DNA of 64,000 nucleotides, taken from Saprospiraceae bacterium (GTDB lineage Bacteria > Bacteroidota > Bacteroidia > Chitinophagales > Saprospiraceae). The notes below the pieces were generated by a model. The model was not told the origin of the DNA. It did not search any database and worked only from the letters and a program-made list of their open reading frames with translations. The stretch covers positions 1-64,000 of the forward strand of contig JAHDGF010000011.1 in NCBI GenBank assembly GCA_020627785.1. The letters run 5' to 3'. A program made the translations under genes and the position numbers. This document shows, in pieces, positions 1-7,625 of the stretch; position 1 is the first letter of the stretch, and every line of letters starts with the position of its first letter.

Positions 1-75
1 ACAAAATCAGGAATATACTATTTGACCATCCTAAACAATACCAATCAGACAACCCATAAGTTAATTAAAAGATAA
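1..75 (+). CDS. C-terminal end of a T9SS-sorted secreted protein (5' truncated)
   Basis: Frame 1 is open from the first base to a TAA at 73-75. The 24 visible residues contain SGIYYLTI, a polar stretch, then THKLIKR at the terminus. This is the usual ending of a type A T9SS C-terminal sorting domain: an sGxYxl strand, then a final strand ending in K-hydrophobic-hydrophobic-K or R. The same architecture ends other genes here (around 8813, 23884 and 26443), which supports the reading. Such a tail directs a protein with an N-terminal signal peptide through the type IX system to the cell surface or medium. The function of the protein itself lies outside the window. Only the frame, the stop and the motif support the call. 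Confidence 0.6.
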   Translation, partial: TKSGIYYLTILNNTNQTTHKLIKR

Positions 76-192
76 CTGCTTGCAACAATTGAGGATAATG
101 TCTTATCTGCATCGCTACGCCCGCAGATGAAATGCATTTATGATGCTCATCTTTTCGACTAGGAATTAACTAATATTGACTACAAAACAGTT

Positions 193-633
193 ATGAGAAT
201 ATTTTTACTATTTATTATAGGTTTGGTTATTTCAAATAACTTAATTGCACAAGTCTTGAAAGATCACCGATGGGAAAATAGGGTTGTGGTAATCCAAGCG
301 AAAGATGCGTCTTCAGCAAACTATCAAAAGCAACTTGAAGAATTTGTCAATTCAGTCGAGGAATTTGAAGAACGAAGAATTGTGTTATATCAAATAGTAA
401 ATCAAAAATATAAATACACAGATTTCAAAAAGCCTAGTCTTGAAAGTGTATGGAAGCCATTCTTGAAATGGGATGAATTAAAAGTAAATCCTGATGAAAT
501 TTTCAAAATTGAATTAGTGGGCTTAGATGGCGGAATAAAGTTGGAATCTAAGCAAGTTGTTTTAAAGGAAGACTTATTTAAACTCATTGACTCTATGCCA
601 ATGAGGAAGTACGAGTTGAAAAAGAACCGGTAA
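193..633 (+). CDS. DUF4174 family secreted protein
   Basis: 146 residues starting with a cleavable signal peptide (MRIFLLFIIGLVISNNLIAQ). The rest fits DUF4174: an early W-x-N-R-hydrophobic strand (HRWENRVVVIQA), a YQKQ segment, an eRRIVLYQI strand, then VGLDGGIKLES and a C-terminal IDSMPMRKYEL. The GxDGgxK and D-MPMR pieces are the family hallmarks. The fold is thought to be thioredoxin-like, but no catalytic cysteine is present, so no redox role can be claimed. It sits between the end of a T9SS gene and an AraC regulator, about 120 bp from the former. The product is probably periplasmic or exported. Family assignment is fairly sure; function is unknown. Confidence 0.75.
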   Translation: MRIFLLFIIGLVISNNLIAQVLKDHRWENRVVVIQAKDASSANYQKQLEEFVNSVEEFEERRIVLYQIVNQKYKYTDFKKPSLESVWKPFLKWDELKVNPDEIFKIELVGLDGGIKLESKQVVLKEDLFKLIDSMPMRKYELKKNR

Positions 634-726
634 AACCTCAAATAGTAATTGAAAAGCGCTACATTTCGAAACTCATATGAACGAGGATAAGAAGTGTTTC
701 AAGAGCGCCAAGAGCCATTACTATAC

Positions 727-1602
727 ATGAAGAAGACGACGAAGAACATAAAGTTTATAAACCAACAAAATCCAAATTCTCAGTTTGATTTCATTCGATT
801 GGAAGAACTTTTTTCACGAAAAGACTTAGATCATTCCCCGGAAGATCTGCACCGGGTTGAATTCTACATTATTTTGTTTATTGAGGAAGGGCAGGGTTAT
901 CACACCATTGATTTTACGGATTTTAAATGTTCAAAAGGAACCTTGATTACCGTACGAAAAGATCAATTGCACAAATTCTTTAAAAGCAAAAATCTCAAAG
1001 GAAGTTTATTACTTTTTACAGATGATTTTTTGGTCAGCTATCTAGAGGATATGGAAGCCCAAAAAACAATGCTGTTGTTCAATGAATTATTAGTGGCTCC
1101 AAAATTACAGTTAGTTGACGCTGATTTTCAAAATGTCTATCAAGTAATTAAAAGGATTAAAGAAGAGTATCTTGATGTTGGTGACCAGCATTCGTTAAGT
1201 ATTGTTCGAAGTGAACTTCATATTTTAATTACCAATCTTTTTCGGATAAAGGCAAAATCAGAAAAAATTGATTTTGATAGAAAATACTTGAAAGAATTTA
1301 TTTCATTACAACAGTTGATCGAGGAGAATGTCATTAAAACTTCAAGAGTAAAAGACTATTCAGCAATGATGGGGGTGAGCTCTAAAACGCTGAATACCAT
1401 TACCAAAAGCATTGTTCATAAGTCAGCAAAAGAATTTATTGATGAAATATGTACAAAACAAATTAAGCGGTTGCTTATAAATACAGAACTATCAATAAAG
1501 GAAATCGCTTACCAATCAGGATTTATTGAAACAACGAATTTTTATAAATACTTTAGGCGTCAAACTCACACCACTCCAGAACAATTCAGAGCTACTCACT
1601 GA
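727..1602 (+). CDS. AraC family transcriptional regulator
   Basis: 292 residues from the ATG at 727. An upstream in-frame GTG at 694 would add 11 residues that do not look like part of the domain, so the ATG is preferred. The N-terminal ~150 residues are cupin-like (AraC_binding type: VEFYIILFIEEGQGYHTIDF, then a KGTLITVRKDQLHKF strand). The last ~95 residues hold two helix-turn-helix units; the second, IKEIAYQSGFIETTNFYKYFRR, followed by TTPEQFR, is the classic AraC signature. It probably senses a small molecule and activates nearby genes. The double SnoaL-like lipoprotein gene starts 100 bp downstream on the same strand and is the obvious candidate target, by proximity only. Confidence 0.88.
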   Translation: MKKTTKNIKFINQQNPNSQFDFIRLEELFSRKDLDHSPEDLHRVEFYIILFIEEGQGYHTIDFTDFKCSKGTLITVRKDQLHKFFKSKNLKGSLLLFTDDFLVSYLEDMEAQKTMLLFNELLVAPKLQLVDADFQNVYQVIKRIKEEYLDVGDQHSLSIVRSELHILITNLFRIKAKSEKIDFDRKYLKEFISLQQLIEENVIKTSRVKDYSAMMGVSSKTLNTITKSIVHKSAKEFIDEICTKQIKRLLINTELSIKEIAYQSGFIETTNFYKYFRRQTHTTPEQFRATH

Positions 1603-1701
1603 TACTTTCCCATTTTTACAGTCATTGAGCTTTTTTTTATAGCTAATGCTAGGTAGGACTATTTCATCTTTGCACTAAACATTCAAAGTAAAAAATTATA
1701 G

Positions 1702-2571
1702 ATGAAGTCAACACTAATTTTAGCCCTATTTGCTCTTGGACTAGTTCAGACTAGTTGCAATTCAAATAAAATTACACAATCGAAAAATGAAGTAAAAATG
1801 GAATTAACAAACAAAGAAAAAGTAGTAGCCTTACTTAATAGTTTTAATACTGGAGATCAAACTCCAATTTCTTACATCAACCCTGAGAAATACATTCAGC
1901 ACAATTTAGCTGTCGGAGATGGCTTAGCTGGTTTTGGGGAAGTTATGAAAAATGCTCCTGAAGGTGGTTTTAAGGCTAATGTCGTCAGAGCATTTCAGGA
2001 TGGTGAATATGTTATTGCTCATACTGAGTATGATTTCTTCGGTCCTAAAGCAGCCTTTGATGTTTTTCGATTTGAAAATGGAAAAATTGTTGAGCATTGG
2101 GATAATCTTTCAGAAGTAACACCTCCTAATCCAAGTGGTAGAACCCAGTTTGATGGAACTACTGAAATTACAGATCTAGGAAAAACAGCGTCTAATAAGA
2201 AGGTGGTAGAGACTCTTATGAATGAGGTGTTTTTAAATGGAAAGATGGATAACTTGGCGACTTTAATAAATCCTACCAAGTATATACAACATAATTCTGC
2301 GGTTGCTGATGGCTTGGACGGCTTGGGTGCTGCTCTTAAATACTTTGCTGAAAATGACATGGTGATGAAGTATACCAAAGTTCATAAAATTCTTGGCGAA
2401 GGTAATTTTGTTCTGACGATGAGTGAAGGTAATTTTGGTAAAGCGCCTGGTGACTATGTTGCCTATTATGATCTATTTAGATTGGAGAACAATCAAATTG
2501 TAGAACACTGGGATGTGATACAACCAATTCCTGAAGAATCTTCATGGAAAAATCAAAATGGGAAGTTTTAG
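1702..2571 (+). CDS. Lipoprotein with two SnoaL-like (NTF2-fold) domains
   Basis: 289 residues with a lipoprotein signal peptide ending in a lipobox (LVQTSCNS, Cys19). After a short linker there are two homologous halves of about 115 residues. Landmarks repeat in order: INPEKYIQHNLAVGDGL and INPTKYIQHNSAVADGL, then DVFRFENGKIVEHWD and DLFRLENNQIVEHWD. These are marks of SnoaL-like polyketide-cyclase or NTF2-fold proteins (YIQHN near the start, R-x-e-n-x-k-I-v-E-H-W-D near the end). Single-domain relatives are common stand-alone proteins; an exported tandem pair is less usual. Substrate and activity cannot be read from the sequence. It lies just downstream of the AraC gene, and a strong terminator follows. 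Confidence 0.82.
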   Translation: MKSTLILALFALGLVQTSCNSNKITQSKNEVKMELTNKEKVVALLNSFNTGDQTPISYINPEKYIQHNLAVGDGLAGFGEVMKNAPEGGFKANVVRAFQDGEYVIAHTEYDFFGPKAAFDVFRFENGKIVEHWDNLSEVTPPNPSGRTQFDGTTEITDLGKTASNKKVVETLMNEVFLNGKMDNLATLINPTKYIQHNSAVADGLDGLGAALKYFAENDMVMKYTKVHKILGEGNFVLTMSEGNFGKAPGDYVAYYDLFRLENNQIVEHWDVIQPIPEESSWKNQNGKF

Positions 2572-2600
2572 AAAATCTCTGAAATTATAAATCTTTTTGA

Positions 2601-2636
2601 AAAGGCTACTCAGTATTGGGTAGCCTTTTTATTTTT
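2601..2636 (+). terminator. Rho-independent terminator after the SnoaL-like gene
   Basis: Perfect 9-bp arms AAAGGCTAC (2601-2609) and GTAGCCTTT (2620-2628) enclose a 10-nt loop and run into a T-rich tract. They begin 30 bp after the stop codon at 2571. Confidence 0.88.
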
Positions 2637-2700
2637 AGAAATATTATGGGTAAATAATTATTCTTAAGATCATTTTAAGTAGTCTTATCCTGAAAGTGAA

Positions 2701-2976
2701 ATGAAAAAATTAATAGTAAATGATGAACTGATTGGAATTCTGAAAAAGATAAATTCAGAAGAAAAAACCATTGAACAATGGAGAGAGATTGAATCAAGTG
2801 ATATGTATCAAACTGCAAATTTCTGTGGTGGATTTGATGCAACAGAAGATGAATTTACATTTAGCTATTATGGAAGTGATTCAATTGAATATTGGTTTCA
2901 GTTTTCTATAGAAATAATAGGGGAATTAATAAATGGACAGATTCAAGAATTAGAATTAAGGGAAGCAGATATTTAA
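2701..2976 (+). CDS. Small hypothetical protein
   Basis: 91 residues, acidic, with no signal peptide or membrane segment, so probably cytoplasmic. The start is an ATG at 2701, 65 bp after the previous terminator. The middle has aromatic strands (DEFTFSYYGSDSIEYWFQFSIEIIG) suggesting a small beta-rich fold, preceded by a helix with an IEQWREIE stretch. No family was recognised. It lies alone between a terminator and the GntR regulator. Its codon use resembles the neighbours, and the reading frame looks genuine. Confidence 0.55.
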   Translation: MKKLIVNDELIGILKKINSEEKTIEQWREIESSDMYQTANFCGGFDATEDEFTFSYYGSDSIEYWFQFSIEIIGELINGQIQELELREADI

Positions 2977-3137
2977 GTATTACCGCACTTATATTTCATT
3001 CACAAACGTCTTCACCTTATGACTAAATTCTATCTAGTCCAGCGAAGCGTCTAAAAAGCCAATCTCGTTAATTCTAAATCTATTCCTTATGATTATTTTG
3101 ATAATTTCAATTATTTGGATAAATTGGCTTATTGGTA

Positions 3138-3151
3138 ATTGGTCGACCAAT
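3138..3151. promoter_or_regulatory. Perfect palindromic operator for the GntR/FadR-type regulator
   Basis: The 14-bp sequence ATTGGTCGACCAAT is its own reverse complement. It has the TGGT-N-ACCA shape typical of FadR-subfamily GntR operators. It lies 26 bp before the ATG at 3177 of the GntR/FCD gene, a position that fits autorepression. The same site was not seen upstream of the PL17 gene. That this regulator binds here is an inference. Confidence 0.7.
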
Positions 3152-3176
3152 AGATTTTATTCACTTAATTTCAACC

Positions 3177-3875
3177 ATGCTAGAGAACCTTTCAAGGATA
3201 AAGCTTGATAATACGGTAGACATAATAATTTCTCAGATACGTGATTCCATAAGCGCAGGTCAAATAAAGCCTGGAGAAAAACTTCCACCTGAACGCAAAT
3301 TGGCAGAACACTTAGGGGTAAGTAGAAACCAAGTACGGGAAGCAATCAATAAACTACAGATATATGGGATCGTCAAAGTCATGCCACAGAGTGGTACCGT
3401 TGTTACAGGTACTGGGATTGCAGCATTGGAAGGATTAATAACGGATATTCTGCGCATTGAAAATACAGATTTTAAATCCTTAGTGGATACGCGAGCACTT
3501 TTAGAAAAAGAAGCGGCAAGACTCGCAGCCGTTAATAGGCAGGCTGATAATCTCGTGCAGATGGAAAATGCCTTAAATCTTTATGAGAAAAAATTATTCG
3601 AAGGTTCGCAAGCAATTGAAGAGGATCTTTTGTTTCATATAAAAATTGCGGAAGCGAGTAATAATTCGGTACTCAAGTCGCTTATGATGATTATCACTCC
3701 TGACATTGTTAAAAGTTTTACTAACCTAAAGGTTTGTAGTGAGAGTAACAACAAGAAAACAATAATGGAACATAGAAATATATTAGCCATGATTTCTGAC
3801 AAAAATCCAGAAGGAGCAGTTGCTGCTATGGGTGAACATTTAAAAGACATCATGGCTTTTAGTATCAAGTATTAA
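3177..3875 (+). CDS. FadR-type GntR transcriptional regulator (FCD domain)
   Basis: 232 residues from the ATG at 3177. An in-frame TTG 45 bp upstream lies before the palindromic operator and would put the operator inside the coding region, so the ATG is preferred. The N-terminal ~70 residues are a winged helix: PPERKLAEHLGVSRNQVREAIN, then a wing at MPQSGTVV. The C-terminal FCD domain keeps the pattern of metal-ligand positions: an Asp and His in EEDLLFHIKIAEASNN, then EHRNI and MGEHLKD. FCD regulators usually respond to sugar acids or organic acids. In alginate loci of Bacteroidota, FadR-type repressors respond to alginate catabolites. The PL17 lyase starts 147 bp downstream, so control of alginate use is the best guess. 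Confidence 0.87.
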   Translation: MLENLSRIKLDNTVDIIISQIRDSISAGQIKPGEKLPPERKLAEHLGVSRNQVREAINKLQIYGIVKVMPQSGTVVTGTGIAALEGLITDILRIENTDFKSLVDTRALLEKEAARLAAVNRQADNLVQMENALNLYEKKLFEGSQAIEEDLLFHIKIAEASNNSVLKSLMMIITPDIVKSFTNLKVCSESNNKKTIMEHRNILAMISDKNPEGAVAAMGEHLKDIMAFSIKY

Positions 3876-3920
3876 GTATACCAAATCTTAAAAACAAGTT
3901 ATTTAGACATAATAAAATAT

Positions 3921-3948
3921 GCGCCCTAGGGTGCCTATTTTTTTTTGT
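3921..3948 (+). terminator. Terminator between the GntR regulator and the PL17 lyase
   Basis: A compact inverted repeat, GCGCCCTAGGGTGC (3921-3934, one wobble position), is followed by a run of ten T residues. It lies 45 bp after the GntR stop. It implies that the lyase has its own promoter, although the centre of the palindrome leaves little loop. Confidence 0.6.
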
Positions 3949-4022
3949 GCAATTCCGTACTTATAAACTTATATGTACCTTACAAATAGAGATATCTGTT
4001 TTTTAGAAGTTATCAAGATAAA

Positions 4023-6257
4023 ATGAATAGAGTTTTACGATCAATCCTAGTTCTTATGTTAATGAGTAGCAATACACAGGCACAACATCCTGGCCTTACC
4101 TTGACGAAAGGAGGAGTAGAAAAAATTATGGCTGGGTTGAATGAAGCCCCGCTTTTTAAGAAGGAACTACAACTCGTTCAAAATGAAATAGATCGACAGA
4201 TTGAAAGGGGAATAGATGTGCCCATCCCAAAAGACATGGCAGGAGGATATACGCACGAGCAACATAAGAATAATTATAAATGGATGTACAAGGCTGGAAA
4301 CTTGTATCAATTCACTAGAGATGATAAATATGCCGAATATGCAAAACAAATGTTATTCGAATATTCGAAAATGTATCCTTCACTATCTCTACATCCAACC
4401 AATCGGTCTTATGCGACGGGGAAAATATTTTGGCAATGTTTGAATGATGCGAACTGGCTGGTATTCGCTAGTCAAGCCTATGATTGTATTTATGATTATT
4501 TATCAAAGCAAGAAAGAAACCGATTAGAAGCTGAGCTCTTTGTACCATTTGCCAATTTTTTATCTGAAGAAAATCCGCGATTTTTCAATCGCATACACAA
4601 TCACAGCACCTGGGCTAATGCTGCCGTTGGACTGATTGCTTTGGCCATGGATAATGATACGCTGCTTGAAAAAGCCTTGTACGGTTTAAAGAGCGATGGA
4701 ATTAATCCAGAGGAAATTGACAACGATGGTGGGTTTATTAAAAAGGAAGGCGTATTGGAGGCTGGCTTTTTGGCTCAGTTGGATTTGTCTTTTTCACCAG
4801 AAGGATATTTTTCGGAAGGACCTTATTATCAACGCTATGCTATTTTTCCGTTCTTAGTGTTTGGCCATGCCCTACATAATAAAAAGCCAGATTTAAAAAT
4901 CTTTGAGTATCGAGATCAGATTTTGTTAAAAGCCACTAAGAGTCTTTTGAATCTAACCGATCCTCATGGTAATTTTTTTCCTATTAATGATGCTCAGAAA
5001 GGGATGAACTTCACTGCTTTTGAATTGATCACAGCAGTTGATCTAATGTGTTATATTTTTAAGGATGAATCAAGCTTACTCAATTGGGCGTCCATGCAGA
5101 GATCAGTCGCCTTTAATGAGGCAGGATATTATGTTGCTCAAAAACTAAAAGATAAAAGTCAAGTAAATCCAATAAAGGAATCTGTCTACTATGGAGATGG
5201 AGTAAACGGTATGGATGGAGGTGTTTCTGTTTTACGTCAGGGGAATACTGATTTATTTTTTAAATTTTCGTCCCATGGAATGGGGCATGGTCACTTCGAT
5301 CGTTTATCATATTCTTTATTTGATTCTTCTGGAGAAGCAATACAAGATTATGGTGCCGTGCGATGGGTTAATGTAGACCAGAAAGCTGGCGGCAGATATT
5401 TGCCTGAGAATAAAACTTTTGGGAAGCAGACCGTTGCGCATAATACAGTTGTCATAAACGAAACTTCTCAATGCGAGGGTAAGGTGAAAATTGCAGAAAA
5501 TCATTCTCCAGATTTATATCATAAGGATTTTACCAATCCCAATTATAAAATTATTTCTGCAAGGGATGATGACGCTTACGCAAATGTAGACATGCATAGA
5601 ATTTTAGTTTTACTTGAAGATGAAGATTTTCATGAGCCCTTATTGATTGATCTATTTGCGGTCAACGCTCAAGAAAAGGTAAAAGTAGATCTTCCATTGT
5701 GGTATCAAGGTGCTTTAATGCAGACTAGCTTTAACGCTACTAAATCAACAACAGCACTAGAGCCGCTGGGCTCGTCATATGGCTATCAACATATCTGGAA
5801 AGAATCTAAAGAAAGTCTTGAAGCTGGAAATTTTAAATTAAACTGGTTTGGTAATAATCGCTTTTACACCTTAACTGGTTTTAGTAATGCTAGCGATGAG
5901 TTTATTATGGGTCGCGCCGGCGCTAATGATCCTAACTATAATTTAAGAAATGATCCCGTTTTCATTCAACGGAAAAGTAACATAGATCATGGGGTCTTCT
6001 TTAATCTTATTGAATCTCATGGAGTTTATAGTACCGTTACTGAAATTCCTATTAACCCATATGGGCAAATAGTCAAGTCAGAAATTCATCATGCAGATGA
6101 AAAGTACATCATCTGTTCTTTCTCTAATGAGGTACATCAATGGTTTGTTTATTTTGCAAGAGAAGATTCTAATCCTGATGCCAATCATCAGCTTACGTTA
6201 GGTGAAGATAGTTTTAGTTGGAAAGGCACTTGTAAGCTTGTGAAGACCAAAATTTAA
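4023..6257 (+). CDS. PL17 alginate lyase (heparinase II/III-like), probable oligoalginate lyase
   Basis: 744 residues, full length for PL17, with a signal peptide ending near residue 21 (SSNTQAQ). Residues ~30-370 form the alpha/alpha toroid. Residues ~380-740 form the heparinase II/III-like beta-sandwich. Landmarks of the characterised Alg17C enzyme are present in order: N193-H194 in IHNHSTW, tyrosines in EGPYYQRY (268-272), H422 and H424 in HGMGHGH, D442, Y459 and H473. The spacing of the last five matches the recalled Alg17C catalytic and zinc residues with a constant offset. PL17 enzymes cut alginate oligomers from the end to unsaturated monouronate. No T9SS tail is present, so a periplasmic place is likely. 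The FadR-type regulator just upstream fits substrate control. No SusC/SusD or other alginate genes are in the window. Confidence 0.88.
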   Translation: MNRVLRSILVLMLMSSNTQAQHPGLTLTKGGVEKIMAGLNEAPLFKKELQLVQNEIDRQIERGIDVPIPKDMAGGYTHEQHKNNYKWMYKAGNLYQFTRDDKYAEYAKQMLFEYSKMYPSLSLHPTNRSYATGKIFWQCLNDANWLVFASQAYDCIYDYLSKQERNRLEAELFVPFANFLSEENPRFFNRIHNHSTWANAAVGLIALAMDNDTLLEKALYGLKSDGINPEEIDNDGGFIKKEGVLEAGFLAQLDLSFSPEGYFSEGPYYQRYAIFPFLVFGHALHNKKPDLKIFEYRDQILLKATKSLLNLTDPHGNFFPINDAQKGMNFTAFELITAVDLMCYIFKDESSLLNWASMQRSVAFNEAGYYVAQKLKDKSQVNPIKESVYYGDGVNGMDGGVSVLRQGNTDLFFKFSSHGMGHGHFDRLSYSLFDSSGEAIQDYGAVRWVNVDQKAGGRYLPENKTFGKQTVAHNTVVINETSQCEGKVKIAENHSPDLYHKDFTNPNYKIISARDDDAYANVDMHRILVLLEDEDFHEPLLIDLFAVNAQEKVKVDLPLWYQGALMQTSFNATKSTTALEPLGSSYGYQHIWKESKESLEAGNFKLNWFGNNRFYTLTGFSNASDEFIMGRAGANDPNYNLRNDPVFIQRKSNIDHGVFFNLIESHGVYSTVTEIPINPYGQIVKSEIHHADEKYIICSFSNEVHQWFVYFAREDSNPDANHQLTLGEDSFSWKGTCKLVKTKI

Positions 6258-6404
6258 TGTAAGAATGTTTGATGAATTGATTAATTTTAATTCAATGATC
6301 ACCTTCCAATAATTCGCTATATTTAGCGGATGTATCATTTATTCTAACGAGTGACCAATTAAGCGCTAATCCGGCAACAACATTAATAATTACAACTAGA
6401 TCAT

Positions 6405-7610
6405 ATGAAATTCAGTTTTTTACTCTTTTTGATTTCGCCTCTTTTTTTGATGGCACAATCAAATTTACCAGATGAGGTTAGGGTGACCGCAGAAGGAACG
6501 CTTAAGCATGGAGGTACAGAGGTAAAAGGTTTTTATGATATCTCACAAGTACATAAACTAGAAATTACCTTACAAGAGCCTGACTGGTTTACTTTAATGG
6601 ATGGTGAAGGTGGAGGCGGTCCCGGGGGAGGAGGCCCAGGTGGTGGGGGAAATACTGATGGTGAATTGTTGATTGGTGTTTTAACCGTTAATGATACTAT
6701 GACCTTGGATAGTGTAGTTGTCGGGATTAAGGGGAATACCTCTGATTTTAGAAATGACTCAGAGAAAAAATCATTCAAAATTTACATAGATGAATATAAG
6801 GATCAAGACCTCATGGGCTATGATAATCTAAACTTAAATTGTGCTTTTGATGATCATTCCTCTATGCGCGAGGTATTGTATTATGACATCGCAAGAGGAT
6901 TTTCTACTTCTTTAAAAGGATCTTTTGTTGATCTGTATATTAATGGAGAATATTGGGGACCTTACAATAATATTCAACAAGTCGAAGGAAGTTTTATAAA
7001 AGAATGGTTTACTGATAATGAAGGTACTAGATGGAGGGCTTTAAATTCAGCACCTGTGCCAGGTGGTGGCGGTGGAGGAATGAATGGTGATCCTGCAAGA
7101 TTTGGTGCGGGAGTATCTACCCTAAACTTTAATGGTACAGACACCACAGATTATACACAGAATTATGAATTAAAAAATACCAACAAGGATAATCCGTGGG
7201 AGGATTTAATGGTTGTGTGTGAGGTGCTAAACACTGCCCCTATTGAAGACTTATATGATGCATTAAATCCATTGCTGGATATAGATAGAACTCTCTGGGT
7301 ATTAGCGCAAGAGATTGTTGTGTCAGATGATGACGGTTACTTTTTTAAAGGTGGTATGGACTACTACGTATATTGGGATCATGCTACTGGACGACTGATG
7401 CCTTTAGAGGTGGATGGAAACTCCATCATGGATTCGCGTTATTCAGACTGGAGCCCATTCTTTAGAGCGGATGATGAGCGGTTTCCTTTGATCCATAGAA
7501 TGCTTCAAAACACTGAAATTAGACAGAGGTATTTGGCGCATTTAAGAACAGTATTAGCAGATCATTTTGTGCCGGGAAAGGTTAACGAACGCATTGATGA
7601 ATTTGCTTAA
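6405..7610 (+). CDS. CotH-family protein, N-terminal segment (ends at premature TAA)
   Basis: 401 residues. A signal peptide (LLFLISPLFLMAQ) is followed by a short strand region and a glycine/proline insert at residues 68-83. The CotH pseudokinase-like domain comes next, with the features IKGNTSDFRNDSEKKSFKI, a DDHSSMREVLYYDIAR segment, the strand pair VDLYINGEYWGPYNNIQQVE and an EVDGNSIMD segment near the end. A second glycine cluster lies near residue 225. CotH proteins adopt a protein-kinase-like fold; spore-coat CotH phosphorylates coat proteins, but activity for the Bacteroidota members is not established. The domain should continue past the stop at 7608, so the segment is truncated. Confidence 0.8.
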   Translation: MKFSFLLFLISPLFLMAQSNLPDEVRVTAEGTLKHGGTEVKGFYDISQVHKLEITLQEPDWFTLMDGEGGGGPGGGGPGGGGNTDGELLIGVLTVNDTMTLDSVVVGIKGNTSDFRNDSEKKSFKIYIDEYKDQDLMGYDNLNLNCAFDDHSSMREVLYYDIARGFSTSLKGSFVDLYINGEYWGPYNNIQQVEGSFIKEWFTDNEGTRWRALNSAPVPGGGGGGMNGDPARFGAGVSTLNFNGTDTTDYTQNYELKNTNKDNPWEDLMVVCEVLNTAPIEDLYDALNPLLDIDRTLWVLAQEIVVSDDDGYFFKGGMDYYVYWDHATGRLMPLEVDGNSIMDSRYSDWSPFFRADDERFPLIHRMLQNTEIRQRYLAHLRTVLADHFVPGKVNERIDEFA

Positions 7611-7625
7611 ACTCTAGATCAGCGT

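Noticed and set aside
3132-3176. TTG start giving a longer GntR regulator
   Set aside because: It would place the perfect operator palindrome inside the coding region and add residues not typical of the family; the ATG at 3177 is better.
6600-6660. Glycine-rich GGGGPGGGG region as a possible sequencing artefact or microsatellite
   Set aside because: Glycine/proline-rich inserts at this place are common in Bacteroidota CotH proteins and the frame is maintained on both sides; a real coding feature.
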